The notes under the pieces are model-generated. The model was not told the DNA's origin and made no database searches. It saw only the letters and a program-made list of their open reading frames with translations. 64,000 nt of DNA from Tubulanus polymorphus. Taxonomy: Eukaryota; Nemertea; Palaeonemertea; Tubulaniformes; Tubulanidae. The stretch lies in the NCBI RefSeq assembly GCF_964204645.1, contig NC_134027.1, positions 10,528,485-10,592,484 on the forward strand, read 5' to 3'. Below are positions 20,628 through 33,640 of the stretch, one piece after another. The position numbers were made by a program, and so were the translations under genes. How positions within the stretch are numbered: position 1 is the first letter of the stretch; each line of letters opens with the position of its first letter.

Positions 20628-22029
20628 ATGAAAATGGCGAAAACGTACGGACCAAGTAACTGGAAAGTGAAGTCGGTGATAATATGCAATGTGTTGTTGA
20701 ATCTATCGATTGTAGCTTTGTGTGAAAGGTGGCCGAGAAAAGCTGGCGACAAAGCGTCTGATGGGCACTGTCTTGAATTCAACTGGGGAGGGCTTACAGG
20801 CGTTCATTGGTATTCATGCTGCAACAACTGTAAAAACGGCAACGCCACTGCTGTTGTATGTGACAAGAAAACGTACCACACGGCGTCTTCTGGTGGGTGT
20901 AACTTTATCACAAAACATATAGTTGAATAATTTGATTTTCAATCTAACGATATCACAAGTTTATAGAGGTTTTCACTAGTGTCACGCGTATCGTTGTCAG
21001 GCGTTACATTAGTCAACAGGGGCCAGTTGCACAGTCGTCACTTCAGTCAAAAAGTGGTCTTAAATCTTAAGACTGGTCTTAAATTGTTAGATTTGCTATA
21101 GAATTAAGTTGGTATTAGACTGGTCTTAAGTCTAAGCCGTGACTATGCAACTGGCCCCTGAGACTTTATCGCTAAGCGACTTGCTAATATGACGCGCCGT
21201 TACTACACGAACCTACGTACGTATGGTAGCTAAAAGTTCTCTTGAAGGAGAAAAAGTAAGATTTGTTTTTGTTCCCTAAAAACATTCAGCACCTGCTGAA
21301 AACAACAATTTACGTCCTGAAAACAACTTTCAGTTCTTTTCTGGACCTGAAAGTTATTTTCGAAATCGACAGGTGGTTTTCACAACAGTGGTTTTCACGG
21401 ATTAGGTGGCACGAATCACCCACCACACTCGTTCTGGTTTGTTCGGGACGTAATAGAATGAACATATCAAACCAATCAATCGAATGGCAATTCTATCATA
21501 AGATCAAAACATGATGCGCTGTGACTTACCACTTGAGATGTACATCTTCAGCTTAATGTTATTTCTAGGTATCTACTGTGGGTCATGTGGAGTTGATTTG
21601 AAAGCAGGCGACGGGTCAAAGCGCGGGGAGCAATTTTATTGCGGTGGTTGTGCGGGACAAGAGGAAGTTGCTGCCCTGTGTAGCCGTTGGTGGAATAACA
21701 TAAAAGGCATGTGTTGGCACTTCTCTAAATGCTTTCACGATAAGTGCACCGATAAGTACGGCTATGCACCAGCTCCTTCACAACCTGCGAAAGCACCACC
21801 TACGTGTTACGACGGGAAATGTCAGGCCGGCGAAACGACAAAAAACTGTCCGATAGACTGTTGTTATAAGATCAACCCAAAGTGCCATCTGGCCAACCTC
21901 AAAAACACGTGTATGGATAAATGCTGCTCCGATGAGAAATGCTGCGGGACCGGAAAAGGAAACGTAATTGGTTTAAATCATTTACATACTTTATTGATTT
22001 TCATCTTCGGTCTACTAATGAACAAATAG
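20628..22029 (+). CDS. Cysteine-rich secreted, probably GPI-anchored protein, intact copy
   Basis: Exons 20628-20892 and 21569-22029 join in phase 1 (TCTG|GTGGGT donor, TTTCTAG acceptor shared with the broken copy) to give 241 residues. Signal peptide about 1-32. Three Cys-rich segments follow: 48-96 (WYSCCNNC, IYCGSCG), 100-149 (FYCGGC, SRWWNN, CWHFSKCFHDKC) and 168-215 (CYDGKCQAGETTKNCPIDCC, similar to dockerin/EF-type CxDGxCxxGE loops). A hydrophobic tail at 221-241 after GTGKG suggests GPI attachment. An alternative start at 21511 inside the intron also gives a hydrophobic leader. I do not recognise the family; a defence, adhesion or shell/mucus matrix role is only conceivable. Confidence 0.68.
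21017..21160. mobile_element. MITE with CAGGGGCCAGTTGCA inverted ends
   Basis: 144 bp in the intron of the intact cysteine-rich gene. Left end CAGGGGCCAGTTGCACAGTC; the complement of the right end is CAGGGGCCAGTTGCATAGTC. Internal GGTCTTAA words also lie in inverted pairs. A related end type occurs at 46381-46489. Superfamily not assigned. Confidence 0.75.
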
Positions 22030-22264
22030 GAATCAGATTCACAGTTAAAATTGGAATTTGCAGTTAGATTTCGAGTTAGACTTTAAAGGAACTTATTTCA
22101 GTCAACTTTCTTGGTAATGGTTTATGTATGAGTTTGTAAAAGACGTTTTTCCTAAAGACGTTTTTATTTAAAGTGTATATAATGATTAATGTTTTTAACA
22201 TGCCAATATTGCCTGAAAGTGTTACTACTTTTGAACAGAAACACACATCTGAAATACTTGAGCA

Positions 22265-23095
22265 ATGCATCGTTTGAGGAAAGCCGTGTTTAAAGGATTT
22301 GTGTTATCGTGCTTGCTTGTTGCGTTTGCACCCGTCAAACGTGAGTATGTAGGCTATTTATCAATGGCCTAGAAATACCGTTTTTTGTGTAGGGCAGTGA
22401 TCGTCGTCATCAAATAATAAAATTTTTCTCTCAGTTTTCCACGAAGGGTTATAATGTAAATCAGCGCCATAATGACCAGTGTTTCGATATAAACTCACGC
22501 ATTTTTTCCGAGACGATTTTCTAATTTTCTATCGTACCAAGAACCTGAATTTGAGACCGGGGCACTTTCTACATAAAATCTCGGCCAACAAGGGCACTTT
22601 AAACGTCAAACCTGTGGTTTTCAGGAGCTGCTCAGCACTCACTACGCCGAATCATCCCAAACAATGCACCTTTACGTCAAACCCGTGGATTGAGGGGAAT
22701 TTCTGGGTGGCACGGGTAAAGGCAAGTAAAACTAACCGACATTAAATATCTATTTCCCAATGTCGGCAAGTAAAACTAACCGACATTAAATATCTATTTC
22801 CCAATGTCGGCAATGTCGGCAAGTAAAACTAACCGGCATTAAATATCTATTTCACAATGTCGGCAATGTCGGCAAGTAAAACTAACCGACATTAAATATA
22901 AGATAACCAAATCACAACTTAAGTTTCTATATAATCATACACCGGAGGAACTACAATCCCATATACTATACTTGATCCGAAACGTGTAGATCAACTGCTC
23001 GGCACCAGGAGAGGACAAGTGTTTGGCCATGGATGCTGGATGTCGTCAATTTCAATGCGAACGCAATTTGTATTACGAAAACAGAATCGGTTTAG
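22265..23095 (+). CDS. Candidate small secreted Cys-containing protein (partial model)
   Basis: Exon 22265-22340 encodes a signal-peptide-like leader (hydrophobic core GFVLSCLLVAFAP) and ends in a good donor AAAC|GTGAGT. A second block, 22990-23095, follows a GTAG acceptor and ends in TTTAG|GTGAGT. In the frame starting at 22990 it reads NCSAPGEDKC, then AGCRQFQCE with five Cys in all. The phases of the two blocks do not match, so a small exon may be missing or the acceptor is different. Downstream exons were not found. Between the blocks lies a 44-53-bp minisatellite. Confidence 0.35.
22721..22899. repeat. Minisatellite, about four copies of a 44-53-bp unit with internal hairpin
   Basis: The unit begins GGCAAGTAAAACTAACCGAC. 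Each unit contains CCGACATT and AATGTCGG as an inverted pair about 15 bp apart, so single strands can fold. Two units carry an extra GGCAATGTC step. Confidence 0.85.
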
Positions 23096-23447
23096 GTGAG
23101 TTTGTGACAGAATTGAAATTTGAATTAATATAGAGACTTAGGGGGCTACTGCATTCACGTTTCGTCCATCGTTCGTCCACCCAGTCCTGTTCGTCGACAG
23201 AATATACTTTTTTGAAATTTTTCTTCGCGGAATCAAGATTTGTGGCCACTGTGTTCGGCAAAATCAGCAATTTATGCGGTGCGTATTTTTCATGGGAAAT
23301 TTTGAAGACGCTTTTTCGTGCTTGTTGTTCCTGATGCTTTCCGTGTAAATGTATACAGGCCTCTAGGGTCTACCACCAGAAGAAGAGTTACGTGTACGTA
23401 TCAGCATTTGTATAGGAAATTTTCATGGCAATTTTCAATACGCTATT

Positions 23448-23803
23448 TTCATGGCAATTTTCTAAATTCTAAAGATTTTTTTGGACTAGAATCATCGTTT
23501 GATTGTTTCCATGTTGGAATTGGGGGCACTTGGTGTCTCCCCAGCGTAATTAGATTTGCAACGATGTTTGATGTTCACAACGACCGCTTGTTTTTAGTTT
23601 TTATTGAAAGCCGTGTCACTCTATTCTCTGATCGACACTACGCTCGGTCCCATGTTTAGCGTTCGACGATTGAACATTCTAGGTCAGATAAGACAAGTTT
23701 CTTGACATTTTTTATTTTTTTCAGGACGAGGTCCAATCCCAATGCTAAGTATCTGATTCTAATCCCCAAAAAATCTTTAGAATTTAGAAAATTGCCATGA
23801 AAA
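23448..23803. repeat. Inverted repeat, about 50-bp arms
   Basis: Left arm 23448-23495 (TTTTCATGGCAATTTTCTAA start) is the reverse complement of 23755-23803, with few differences. The roughly 260-bp centre shows no coding signature. Probably a fold-back DNA element; no target duplication recognised. Confidence 0.6.
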
Positions 23804-24099
23804 TTTGCATAATACGCGCATGCAGAAAATCGACGGTCAACCACTCGCGTTCGCGTGCGCTTTACGCTTGACTCAACCGGTGGCCACGCGCGTTTCTATG
23901 AATATATTTTTGCCAATGTAGTATCAACAAAATCCTCCAATAAAACTCTATCTTCAATGAAATATTCTACATTGTATCTCAAAACATGAAAAAGTTACAG
24001 TCAATAACACAAAATTACCAATCTTTTTGAGGCGCCTTCCTTAAAGTGACGTATATTTTTTAAACTGTAACTGTATCCGATTGTTACAGCCGAGAAAAA

Positions 24100-24463
24100 T
24101 AAAATAAATATTTTGGATGTTACCACGAACTATTTCACCAAATAAGATATTTTGCCATAACTGCCGTCCACTTTAACATTATACCGTTTTCTTTGATCAT
24201 TGCGTCAAATTCTGTTATAATAGTTCAGTTATTCAGAGGTTCAAAAATGGTTTCGTCTGATCAGAAAACTACAAGATCAAAACGTAAAACAATAATGCTA
24301 GTAACAGTTTCACTCGCATTTGCAATATTCATACTTCCAACCATTATTACTACATATTTGCCAATATCATTGGAGCAGAGAAGTTAAATATATGATATTT
24401 TCATTCAGTTTCAAATGCTTAACTATTTCATGAATTTTTACATACATCTTTTGTTCGTGAATA
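24100..24463 (+). pseudogene. Class A GPCR relic, TM5 to TM7
   Basis: One frame runs from about 24100: ECL2-like sequence, TM5 (IIPFSLIIASNSVIIVQLF), a basic third inner loop (TTRSKRKTIM), and TM6 (LVTVSLAFAIFILP). TAA at 24385-24387 is followed in the same frame by a TM7-like segment, MLNYFMNFYIHLL, where MNFYIH stands in the place of NPxxY. Known: peptide and amine receptors often have N-F-x-I-Y there. TM1-TM4 were not found nearby. Inference: a fragment of a peptide-type receptor inactivated by a nonsense codon. It is unlike the LRR receptor relic at the left edge. Confidence 0.6.
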
Positions 24464-24469
24464 TTTCTG

Positions 24470-25914
24470 TATGAAAATCCGTTGTAGAAATTCAATGAAA
24501 TAAGCATTGATTCAGCTTTATCCGACATATAAACTCAAGAAAATGGTTGATGAAAAATGTCAATGGATCTATATACACCTGTTTTTAGAAGACGCGTTAA
24601 GAATGATGTTATAATTTTGACCTTTCATCCCAAACGGACGAACCTTTGGTACCATAAGCTCAATTTGAGTAGTTTAGTATTTGAGTAGTTTAGTATTTGT
24701 CTGACCGATTCTCGGAATCCAGCCTGAAGACCAGTGAAAAATATTTTTCAGATCTATTTTTGTGTACCTGAATATGGCAGTAACAATAAGAATGATATTT
24801 ATTTTAGTAACTACGTAATTTCTTCGAAGCTCTAATTCATAACACAATAAGCAAATACATTCAGTCGATAAATCTAAAATAAAAGTTTTGCTAATTCTTT
24901 CATCAAATATGTACGTGGTATTCATCAGATCCATTCTACGGGTAAAATTCGAAATTATTATATGTAGTTGAGTATATTAGTAGTTTGCGCTTCATTATAG
25001 ATATTTTCACAGCTATAGAACTCCACAAAAAATATTTGATTAGATATCCATCTCCAGTAAGCTATAAAAAACTGATTTCGGGACGCCTCGATAGCTGTAC
25101 CTGAGCAAATTTAATTGGCAACCAGATACGTTACCACAAGCGTCAGAATACGTTATTGATTATAAAAATCGATTATGAAAAGCTTACCACCAACGATTAG
25201 GTAACTAACTAACTTTAGGCCTAATATGTAATAGATGAAATCTAAGTGACAGACGCCTCGTTACACAGCCATTGATTTAAATTCAACCATAATTTAGATT
25301 AAAAAAACACTATTTTTCCGGAGGCACCGTCGACTACTGTGGTGAATGAAAATTACCCCAAATATTGTCTTGGATAAAAAGAATGAACACCAGAAAATTT
25401 GCTTTTTTGTGAATAAAAATTTCGTAAATCTCTCAGGAAAATCACTTAAGAAATTTGAAATCAATCCGATACGCAGAAAAAATGATGTACGGCACATCAT
25501 AGAACACCCAGTTCACAGAGAGACTGAATAGATTGATATACTGAATGAAGAAATTGAATAGATAGGGAAATATCTTTGTGAAACGAAACTGGACCAGCAG
25601 GTTCATTCCAAGACGATAACAGCGGTGAACTGCAAGTTTGGTACAACCTGGAAGTTAACAGCCGTTTGGCATTGCAAATTGCAATTCAAAGAAGACGAAT
25701 TCTGTGAGAAAAAAATTAAGGACACAAAATATGCATCACAAAAAATATTTATTTCTGCGAGAAAAATATCCAGAAATTCGGCAGAAAAAAATATTAAGCC
25801 CTATGATAAAATAAATCGGTTGAAAAGAAAGTTCACAGTAGCTAATTAACTAAACAAGTAAAGAATTTCAAACAATCATATTTATTCTCATACAACAATT
25901 ATACAAAATGCCAG
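24470..25914. other. Intergenic, A+T-rich
   Basis: Only a short direct repeat (GTAGTTTAGTATTTG, about 24669-24699) stands out. The open frames at 25346-25531 and 25625-25849 are Lys/Asn-rich with no motif and look like A+T-rich chance. Confidence 0.45.
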
Positions 25915-27640
25915 GTTTGTGCTCGAGGGATTATTATGTAAGCTCCTCAAACACGTGGACTGTATTTCAAAAACAATCCAATCATGGACGTATAAACTAT
26001 AGTTTAAACATTCATGGTCCAACCATAGACTCTATAAAACAATAAAACGTCTATGGCCCACAATCATGGACTCTAAAATGTAAGAGTCCATGGCTCCCCG
26101 CACTAAAACCAGAGATAAACCTGGCCAAATACTCTGGAAAGCGTAAGATTTTAAGTAATCAATCTGATTTACATTTTTACTCTTAAAAGTTGACCTGGTT
26201 GGCGGCCTATCTACCTTAGGCCTTACATGACTTTTTTTAAATCATGATCAACCTAACCATAACAGACCCGGCAGATAGAAATGAACTGATATCAAATTTC
26301 AATTATAATGACTTATTCAAAATATAAAATTACTAGCTTTTAATATCACATATGCTACTACATCATGCAAGGTATTTCAAGGTCTTATTCACCAAAAACA
26401 TTCCCCCTGCAACTGATTCATAAAACTTGAATCAATAGGAAAATAACAAAATTAAAGAATTGTAAACTTTGATCGATAAAACACTGACAATGGGGACTAG
26501 TCTGAATGTTTAAGACTATTAATTTGACAGTTCATGAAGTCACCAGGCATAAGTGACACTTGGCTATTTCATGAAATATGAAGCATTCTATCATATCAAC
26601 TATTCTGCAAACGACAATGTAAGAAAGATTTCTGTTTATACAAAAAACTGCAAAAATATCTCCAACATATAAACATTAAAGCTGGACATAAAACAAAAAA
26701 TTCACTCAAATAATCAATCTCTAATTTCATTTTTTTTTAAACATTATTTTTACAAGAAAACTGAAATTTTGCAAACTTTGCTTCGAGGAATTATCAGTTC
26801 TTCGTTAACTAATTGGGGAACTGTATTTAAAAAAAACAGTTCAACATAAAAGCATTAAAACCAGAGATAAAACCTAAAGATTAACTCTGGAAAGCTTGAG
26901 ATTAGCTAATCAATCTTTATTTTCATTTTCATTGAAATTATTTTACAAGATAACTAGTTTTTACAACTTTGCCTGAGATTTTTAAACATTTTCAACATTA
27001 TTTTCTTAACATTGTCACGTTTAATGCAAAGTATTTTGAAGGTCTTTTAATCAAGATATATGGAGTATCATCGTATAGATATTGTTTAACTCACGATTTG
27101 AATATAGCTAGGTAAATTACAAAAAAAAACTGATCGCTGAGATACCTACAATTATCTACAACTTTTTCAAAATCTGAAATGCTTCTTGTGCAGATTTGAA
27201 TCAGGCCCCAATTGGACATCCGACAATCAAAACATAGCTAGGACAATTTACTAATCAACACTGTTCATATATCCTCATTTATAAAAAGAAATGCTCCTCT
27301 TTATTTCATAGGACCTCAGTTTGATAGTTTTTATAAACTTAGCTAAACAATTAAAAAGTTTTACGATGAATAATGAACACGTATGTGTCGTTTTATTCTC
27401 ATGACAAAAATTATACCACGCTAAATAACAGGTACTCAAGGAATTATCCAAAAACAGCTCCACATAAAAGCTTTCAAACTAGAGACAAATCTTACTAAGT
27501 CATACTGGAAAGCTTAGTATTAACTTAACGTTCTAAATTTCATTTTCGTTAACATCATTTTCACTAGAAAACTAGAATTTTCGCTGCAAAGATTTTCAAA
27601 CATTATCAGTTCGCTCATTTAATACAAAGTTATTTGAAAA
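25915..27640. repeat. Degenerate long-period tandem array
   Basis: Similar blocks recur at about 25920-26170, 26680-26760, 26800-26960 and 27430-27600. The shared order is: CTGTATTTCAAAAACA-like, CATAAAAGC, AAACCAGAGATAAA, CTCTGGAAAGC, AATCAATCT, TTTCATTTTC, TTACAAGAAAACT. Spacing is about 550-700 bp. Non-coding. Within the first block, 25983-26093 holds small fold-backs (CATGGACTCT with AGAGTCCATG). Confidence 0.6.
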
Positions 27641-28798
27641 CATGACAATAATTTTATGATCACGTTTATAGCTGTTTAACATTCTTTCTAAAACATTCTT
27701 GTTTAACATTCTTTCTTTCATAAGTTATTTGAAGCATTCTATCGAAACAGATATTTTTTTAGTGTGTGTGATTTATTGAAGGCTTATGGTTATTTGTTTT
27801 CTTTATTGCTGAGCCTACAGAATGCTTAAAACAACAACAGATAAGATCTCAAGAGGTTGGGAAACACGGAGAAGGTTGTTCTATGAAAGAAGAACCTTTA
27901 ATAATTACATTGAGTTGATAAGAAAAAATTCCTGATGATGAAGGCCTATATAGAATATTTACTAATTGTTTGTTGGTTTTGTTTATTTTTATTACCTATA
28001 ATTTATTTTTTTTTCTAATTATTTTTGTAATGTATTTCTTATCTATTGTTTTTTTTATCATTTCTTTAAATTATGTTCTATGTATTTTGTACTATTTACA
28101 TCATCAGGAAGTTTTTACCGCTGAAATTATGGCCTCACTTGAAAAAAGTGCTACAAATTCACTGCTGCACCTAAATAATCATTATTTATAAAACACCCCG
28201 ATTAGTATGAAAGCCACTCAACTTAATGATATGAATGACAATGAAAGAAGTTAAAACAGCTATAAACAAAATTAAAACGATCAAAATCATTGCTGGCCAT
28301 TATTATCATCTCTTTATATCACGTTACTCCTAGCTATACCTCTCTTATATATACCTCTGTGGATACAATGTACAAAGCCAGTATGTACAGCACTGAAGGC
28401 CCCTTCACTTTCATTTTCAAAACATCTTTATTCAATGTCCATAAACTTGCTGGGCGAGTTTAGGAATCCAAACTAATTAAGGAACTTTCTGTCACATTAC
28501 AAAGGACATGACACATCTGTTTACAAATCGAAAAAAGTTTGCATAATCATTATAAAAGAATTAGAATGCCATTTTATTGAAATATTCAAATATTAATAGT
28601 TCCTTCTCAGGCCCAGACCCCTAATTAACTAACTTCAATTTTCATTAATCAACATTAAAACTATTTCTTTATTTCCACCTCTTCAAATAGACGGTGAATT
28701 TTGTTACCCATCAGACTGGTTTGTTAAAAGGTAACACAAAATAAATCAATACTTTACATATTTTACTATTTTACTGTACATATTTTACATATTTTATT

Positions 28799-29101
28799 TT
28801 GCTGCTCCTGAACAAGTGTTTATAAGATATGCATTGTCTCTGCTGCTCCTGAATAAGTGTTTATAAGATACACATTGTCTCCGCTGCTTCCGAATAAGTG
28901 TTTATAAGATATGCATTGTCTCTGCTGCTCCTGAACAAGTGTTTATGAGATACGCACTGTCTCTGCTGCTCCTGAATAAGTGTTTATAAATACGCATTGT
29001 CTCTGTTGCTCCTGAATAACTGTTCACAATATATTTACATTGTCTCTGCTGCTCCTGAATAATTGTTTATATATACCGGTAAGACACGCATTGTCTCTGC
29101 T
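28799..29101. repeat. Minisatellite, about seven copies of a 41-bp unit
   Basis: The unit runs CTGCTGCTCCTGAATAAGTG, then TTTATAAGATACGCATTGTCT. Copies diverge progressively toward the right end. No open frame spans the array. Confidence 0.9.
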
Positions 29102-29294
29102 CCACCTATTGTAGAAGAAATCAGTCATTGGGCGATAAACCGCTGCTGGCTAAATTTCTGGACTTCTAGGCCTATGCAGTTGAATTCAAGATGGATTCTT
29201 CTGTGGTAGTTGACGATTTCAATTCGAAATGGAATCTTCTGTTGGCTATTCTAATCAGCACATTTTTCACCGGTACATCTTAGGCTGAGCATTT

Positions 29295-29755
29295 TCTTAT
29301 AGATGTTATTTAGCTGAAATGAATAAAAGAAGATATCCTGTAATTACACAATATCTTACAATATACACAATTCTTCATATACCATTAATAATAATAAATT
29401 CCATGTACCGTAAATCGATTTCATTTAGAATTAATCAAAATAATTCCATCTATATTAAATTAAGTTACCTTTTATGATTGCTGGGTTCGCTCTTGGCGTG
29501 GATCATCTAAGTCGATTGGTTGATAAGTTTGATTCTAGTTGGCTGTGCGCTGTTCCAGTTGGTCGATTTTGGACGAGTAGCTGATCTCAAGCTGGGTTTT
29601 TCATATAGTTGAAATTTAGCTGCAATGATTAAAAGAAGTTGTCCTGTAATGACAAATTTTTTCAATTCGAATTTATCGCAATAATTCCATCTATATTAAG
29701 TTACCTTTGATGATTGCCGGGTTCATTATCGGCGAGGGTCTCCTAAGTTGATTGT
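29295..29755. repeat. Two diverged copies of a 150-220-bp block
   Basis: 29315-29515 and 29600-29755 share GAAATGAATAAAAGAAG, AATAATTCCATCTATATTAA and GATTGCTGGGTTC. A third, looser match lies at 33990-34100 next to a possible minus-strand exon. On the minus strand each begins like a TTTCAG splice acceptor, so these may be duplicated exon-intron cassettes. Confidence 0.45.
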
Positions 29756-29783
29756 CTAATTTTACATATTTTTTGTCGTTATT

Positions 29784-29976
29784 TCCATGTAAATAGTCCG
29801 AAAGTTTACAAAATTGAATAATTTTGTCAAGTTTTTACAATTCTTTGCTCTTTTTTTTCATGTAAATAGTCCGAAAGTTTACAAGGTTGAATAATTTTGT
29901 CTAGTTTTTACAATTCTTTACTCTTTTTTTCAAGTAAATAGTCCGAAAGTTTACAAGGTTGAATAATTTTGTCTGG
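29784..29976. repeat. Tandem repeat, 2.6 copies of about 73 bp
   Basis: The unit contains GTAAATAGTCCGAAAGTTTAC, of which AGTCCGAAAG is invariant, then TTGAATAATTTTGTC and a T-rich tail. Copies are about 95% alike, so expansion is recent. Confidence 0.9.
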
Positions 29977-30199
29977 TTTTATATTCAAAATCGGAAATCG
30001 AAGTACAGATATAGTTGTGTGATCGGGGGTCGATTTTACATAAATTTTGTTTTCTTTAAAACCAAGCAAATAATTGGAAAATCCGGTTCCGGTTCATTCA
30101 ATTAATCTTCCAAGCAGTCTGAACCGGCAAGTGACTGATTGGGGTCAATTAAGTTGACTGCCTATTTTAATACATCGAGATTTGGAACATCTATATTAC

Positions 30200-30675
<476 letters not shown>

Positions 30676-30716
30676 ATCAGCAATGTGGACCGGAAAGTAG
30701 ATTTTGATAATAGTCA

Positions 30717-30799
30717 ATTATTAAACGATTCAATTAATTAATCTATATTCATTCTAGATATTAAACGATTCAATTAATTAATCTATATTCATTCTAGAT
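30717..30799. repeat. Tandem duplication of about 42 bp
   Basis: Two copies differing little: ATTAAACGATTCAATTAATT, then AATCTATATTCATTCTAGAT. Confidence 0.9.
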
Positions 30800-31537
30800 T
30801 TCTGAAATTGATTATAATAGTTTAACAACAATTCGAGTAAAGCATCTCTAGCTATCTTGAGGAATACCAGAGTTACAGCAAATTTAATAATGCATAATCA
30901 GTCTGTTCAAATTTTTTTGTACTATAGTTTCTCTTCTTCTATCTTCAGAAATTCTTGATGATTTTCTTTCTTGGGTGCTAAACACCCAGTGGCCAGTAGG
31001 TTTTTATTAAAACCCATCATATAGTGCAAACTTGCCAGTGATATTGCCCCCTATATACATTTCGATTGTTAGCTTAACCATGTTCATATTATCAAATTAA
31101 CTTCATCGTCTATTAATAAACTTTAAGAGATATGTTTTCTACCCACAGATGGTGACATCTGTGCCCAGTGAATGGTATTCTCATCCATTTAAGTAATTCT
31201 AAATATTGCACGTAAAATATATACAATGATCTTGTAATTATGATAATATAACTAACTAGAGTGAGTGCGCTGCCAGCATTGAGCACACTGATCCTATAAG
31301 TAACATGGTTCTACAGATTTAAGAAACCTTGAATCATCCCCACACCTTGACAAATCCAGAATTCTGCAAAGCCTTAATGATTCAATGAATCCCACGCACA
31401 AGAGACAGAGCTAAAACACACCCCGTATGGGGTATAGGCCTAAACCAATAGTTAATTATACAGTTGTCTTATCAACCCATATGGTTTGGATTTGAGCACT
31501 TTTACCTTATATGAAGATGCTGAGTTAATCTTTATTG

Positions 31538-33640
31538 TAGATACCTAATAAATCAATTAATGTCCTAGCTATAATTTAAATTGTCTCTGACAATATTTTA
31601 TATGGGGCTTGAAATTTCAAGACAAGAAGAATTCAGATCCGGTATAAATTTAAAAATTCATCATTATTTCAACTGCTAATTTTGCATCAGAGCTTTTGAT
31701 ACCTAACTTAACGAACCCAGAACCCCCCAAAACCTAACTGATTCAACAGATCCCACACACATGTGACCAGTTAGATGAAGACAACATTGCACAATACAGT
31801 TGTCTCATCCACTGCACTATTTTTCAAATAATTTTCACTTATATTCATTATATTGAATTAATTTTAACAAATTTTCTAGATATCTAAGCGATCCGTTGAT
31901 TAGTCATCATACTAGCTACATCTTAATTGTCAGACAACAATATTTATATTGATATGGAGCCTGAAAATCTACACGAGTAGAATTTCAGATGTGGTGGATT
32001 CATCACTATTTGAATTCATCAGAACTTAAGATAAAAGCACATTTTTAGTGGAAATTAGAAATTCCCTTATAGCCGAATTGCTATGTAATCTTTATTTCTC
32101 TTTTACAGTACACTGTGTATAAGGATCGAAAGACCTTGTTATGACCGGACCTCCCTGGTGCGGTGCAAGACATGATGCTGGGATATAGTTTGAAAGAGAG
32201 GGGTTAGTAAAAGAGAGCTATTAGCATGAGGAATAAGACCTAAGTTTAGGATATCCTGCCAGATTAAGGCTCTCAATCTGACATACACAGTGAAATTGAA
32301 ATATTCTCCCTTCCAAATTCAGGAATGTATTTGTGCACGTACAGATTTGTTTTATCTCCTTTCAATCGGAAGTAAATCTGCGTTAAATAAATTTGGCATT
32401 ATGTATCAAAACTAATACAGCTGTATGACGACACAATAGGTTCACTTTAGATACAGATAAATAATTAATTTGCTCAGATACACATGTATCAGCTACATTT
32501 TAAATGTCAATGGACTTAATAATTTCACATAACAATTGAATTAACCTTAATTGTAGATATCTAAGTAATACGTTAATGAGTAATTCATCTTAGCTATATT
32601 ATAATTGTAAACAATATCTATTATGCGTCACTTAACACACAGTATGGCTTTGAGATTTCATTTGAATCAGTAAGGTTTTGGCAATATTGAAGAGCATGAC
32701 CAGTCGCCGTAAGTACGGCAGTTGGAGATGTAAATACTGATCAGTCGATGAGACTGATTCACTTATTATATAGATATGCTCAAATATACATATATCAGCT
32801 ATATCTAAATTGTCAGTTTAATGATATTTATAATGGACCTGTATCACATATAAATTATTTCATACATAGCATATATAAATAGTTTTTGATCTTACATGAA
32901 ATATCAAATTCATCTTAATTATGGATATCTAAGCCATTGGTTAATGAGCAATTTGTCCTAGCTATATATATGATGATTGTCAGTTAAACAATAATCATAG
33001 CCCAAAACAAGGCACAGAGTATGGCTCTGGGGAATGATTTGAATCAATTAAAGCTTTTTTTATTCTAGATTTATCAAAGTGCTGAGACCTAATCACAGTT
33101 TCTAAAAGACCCGCAGTCGATAGTTTTCCCCATATATATTACACCAGATCTCGATAGAGCCCTAGACACTATTTTATACATCTTTCCCCCAGGAATTCAT
33201 TAATGCAATGGGTAAAGCAGCATATAATATATACTGTAAAGTGCCCCAATGTTTATAAATGACATTTGTATCAATATATTATTTGTAAAGAAATCTATTA
33301 ACCGACGATAAAGTTTAATTGATATATATCTTTACAAGTAAAGCCAGCCTAAATGTATATTGTATATGGGGCCCTAAAACATCTACACCTGAAGAATTTC
33401 TCGTCACACATTATAAGATATTGAATGATTGCTAATATCTAAGCGATTGGTTAATTAGCAAATTGTCCTATCCATATCTTGATTGTCCGTTAAACAAGCC
33501 ATATGAGGCCTGAAATATCTACGGTACATTCGGAAAATTTCACATAAGATATTGAATTTACCTTAATTGTACTAGGCCTACTTAAAAAATCTTTTAATTA
33601 GTAACTGACCAATCTATATTTTAATTATCAGACCAAAGAA
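31538..33640. repeat. Degenerate dispersed array of an approximately 110-bp element
   Basis: At least six copies start near 31535, 31870, 32550, 32920, 33425 and 33570. Consensus order: TTGAATTAACCTTAATTGTA, GATATCTAAGCGATTGGTTA, ATTAGTAATTGTCCTAGCTA, TATCTTAATTGTCAG, AACAATATTTATATG, GGCCTGAAA. Spacing is irregular (150-680 bp). No coding frame. Confidence 0.65.

Noticed and set aside
22721-22899. CRISPR-like array
   Set aside because: Repeats are contiguous without unique spacers, in an animal contig with spliced genes; it is a minisatellite.
25346-25849. Two Lys/Asn-rich ORFs
   Set aside because: A+T-rich chance frames with no motif, signal peptide or splice context.
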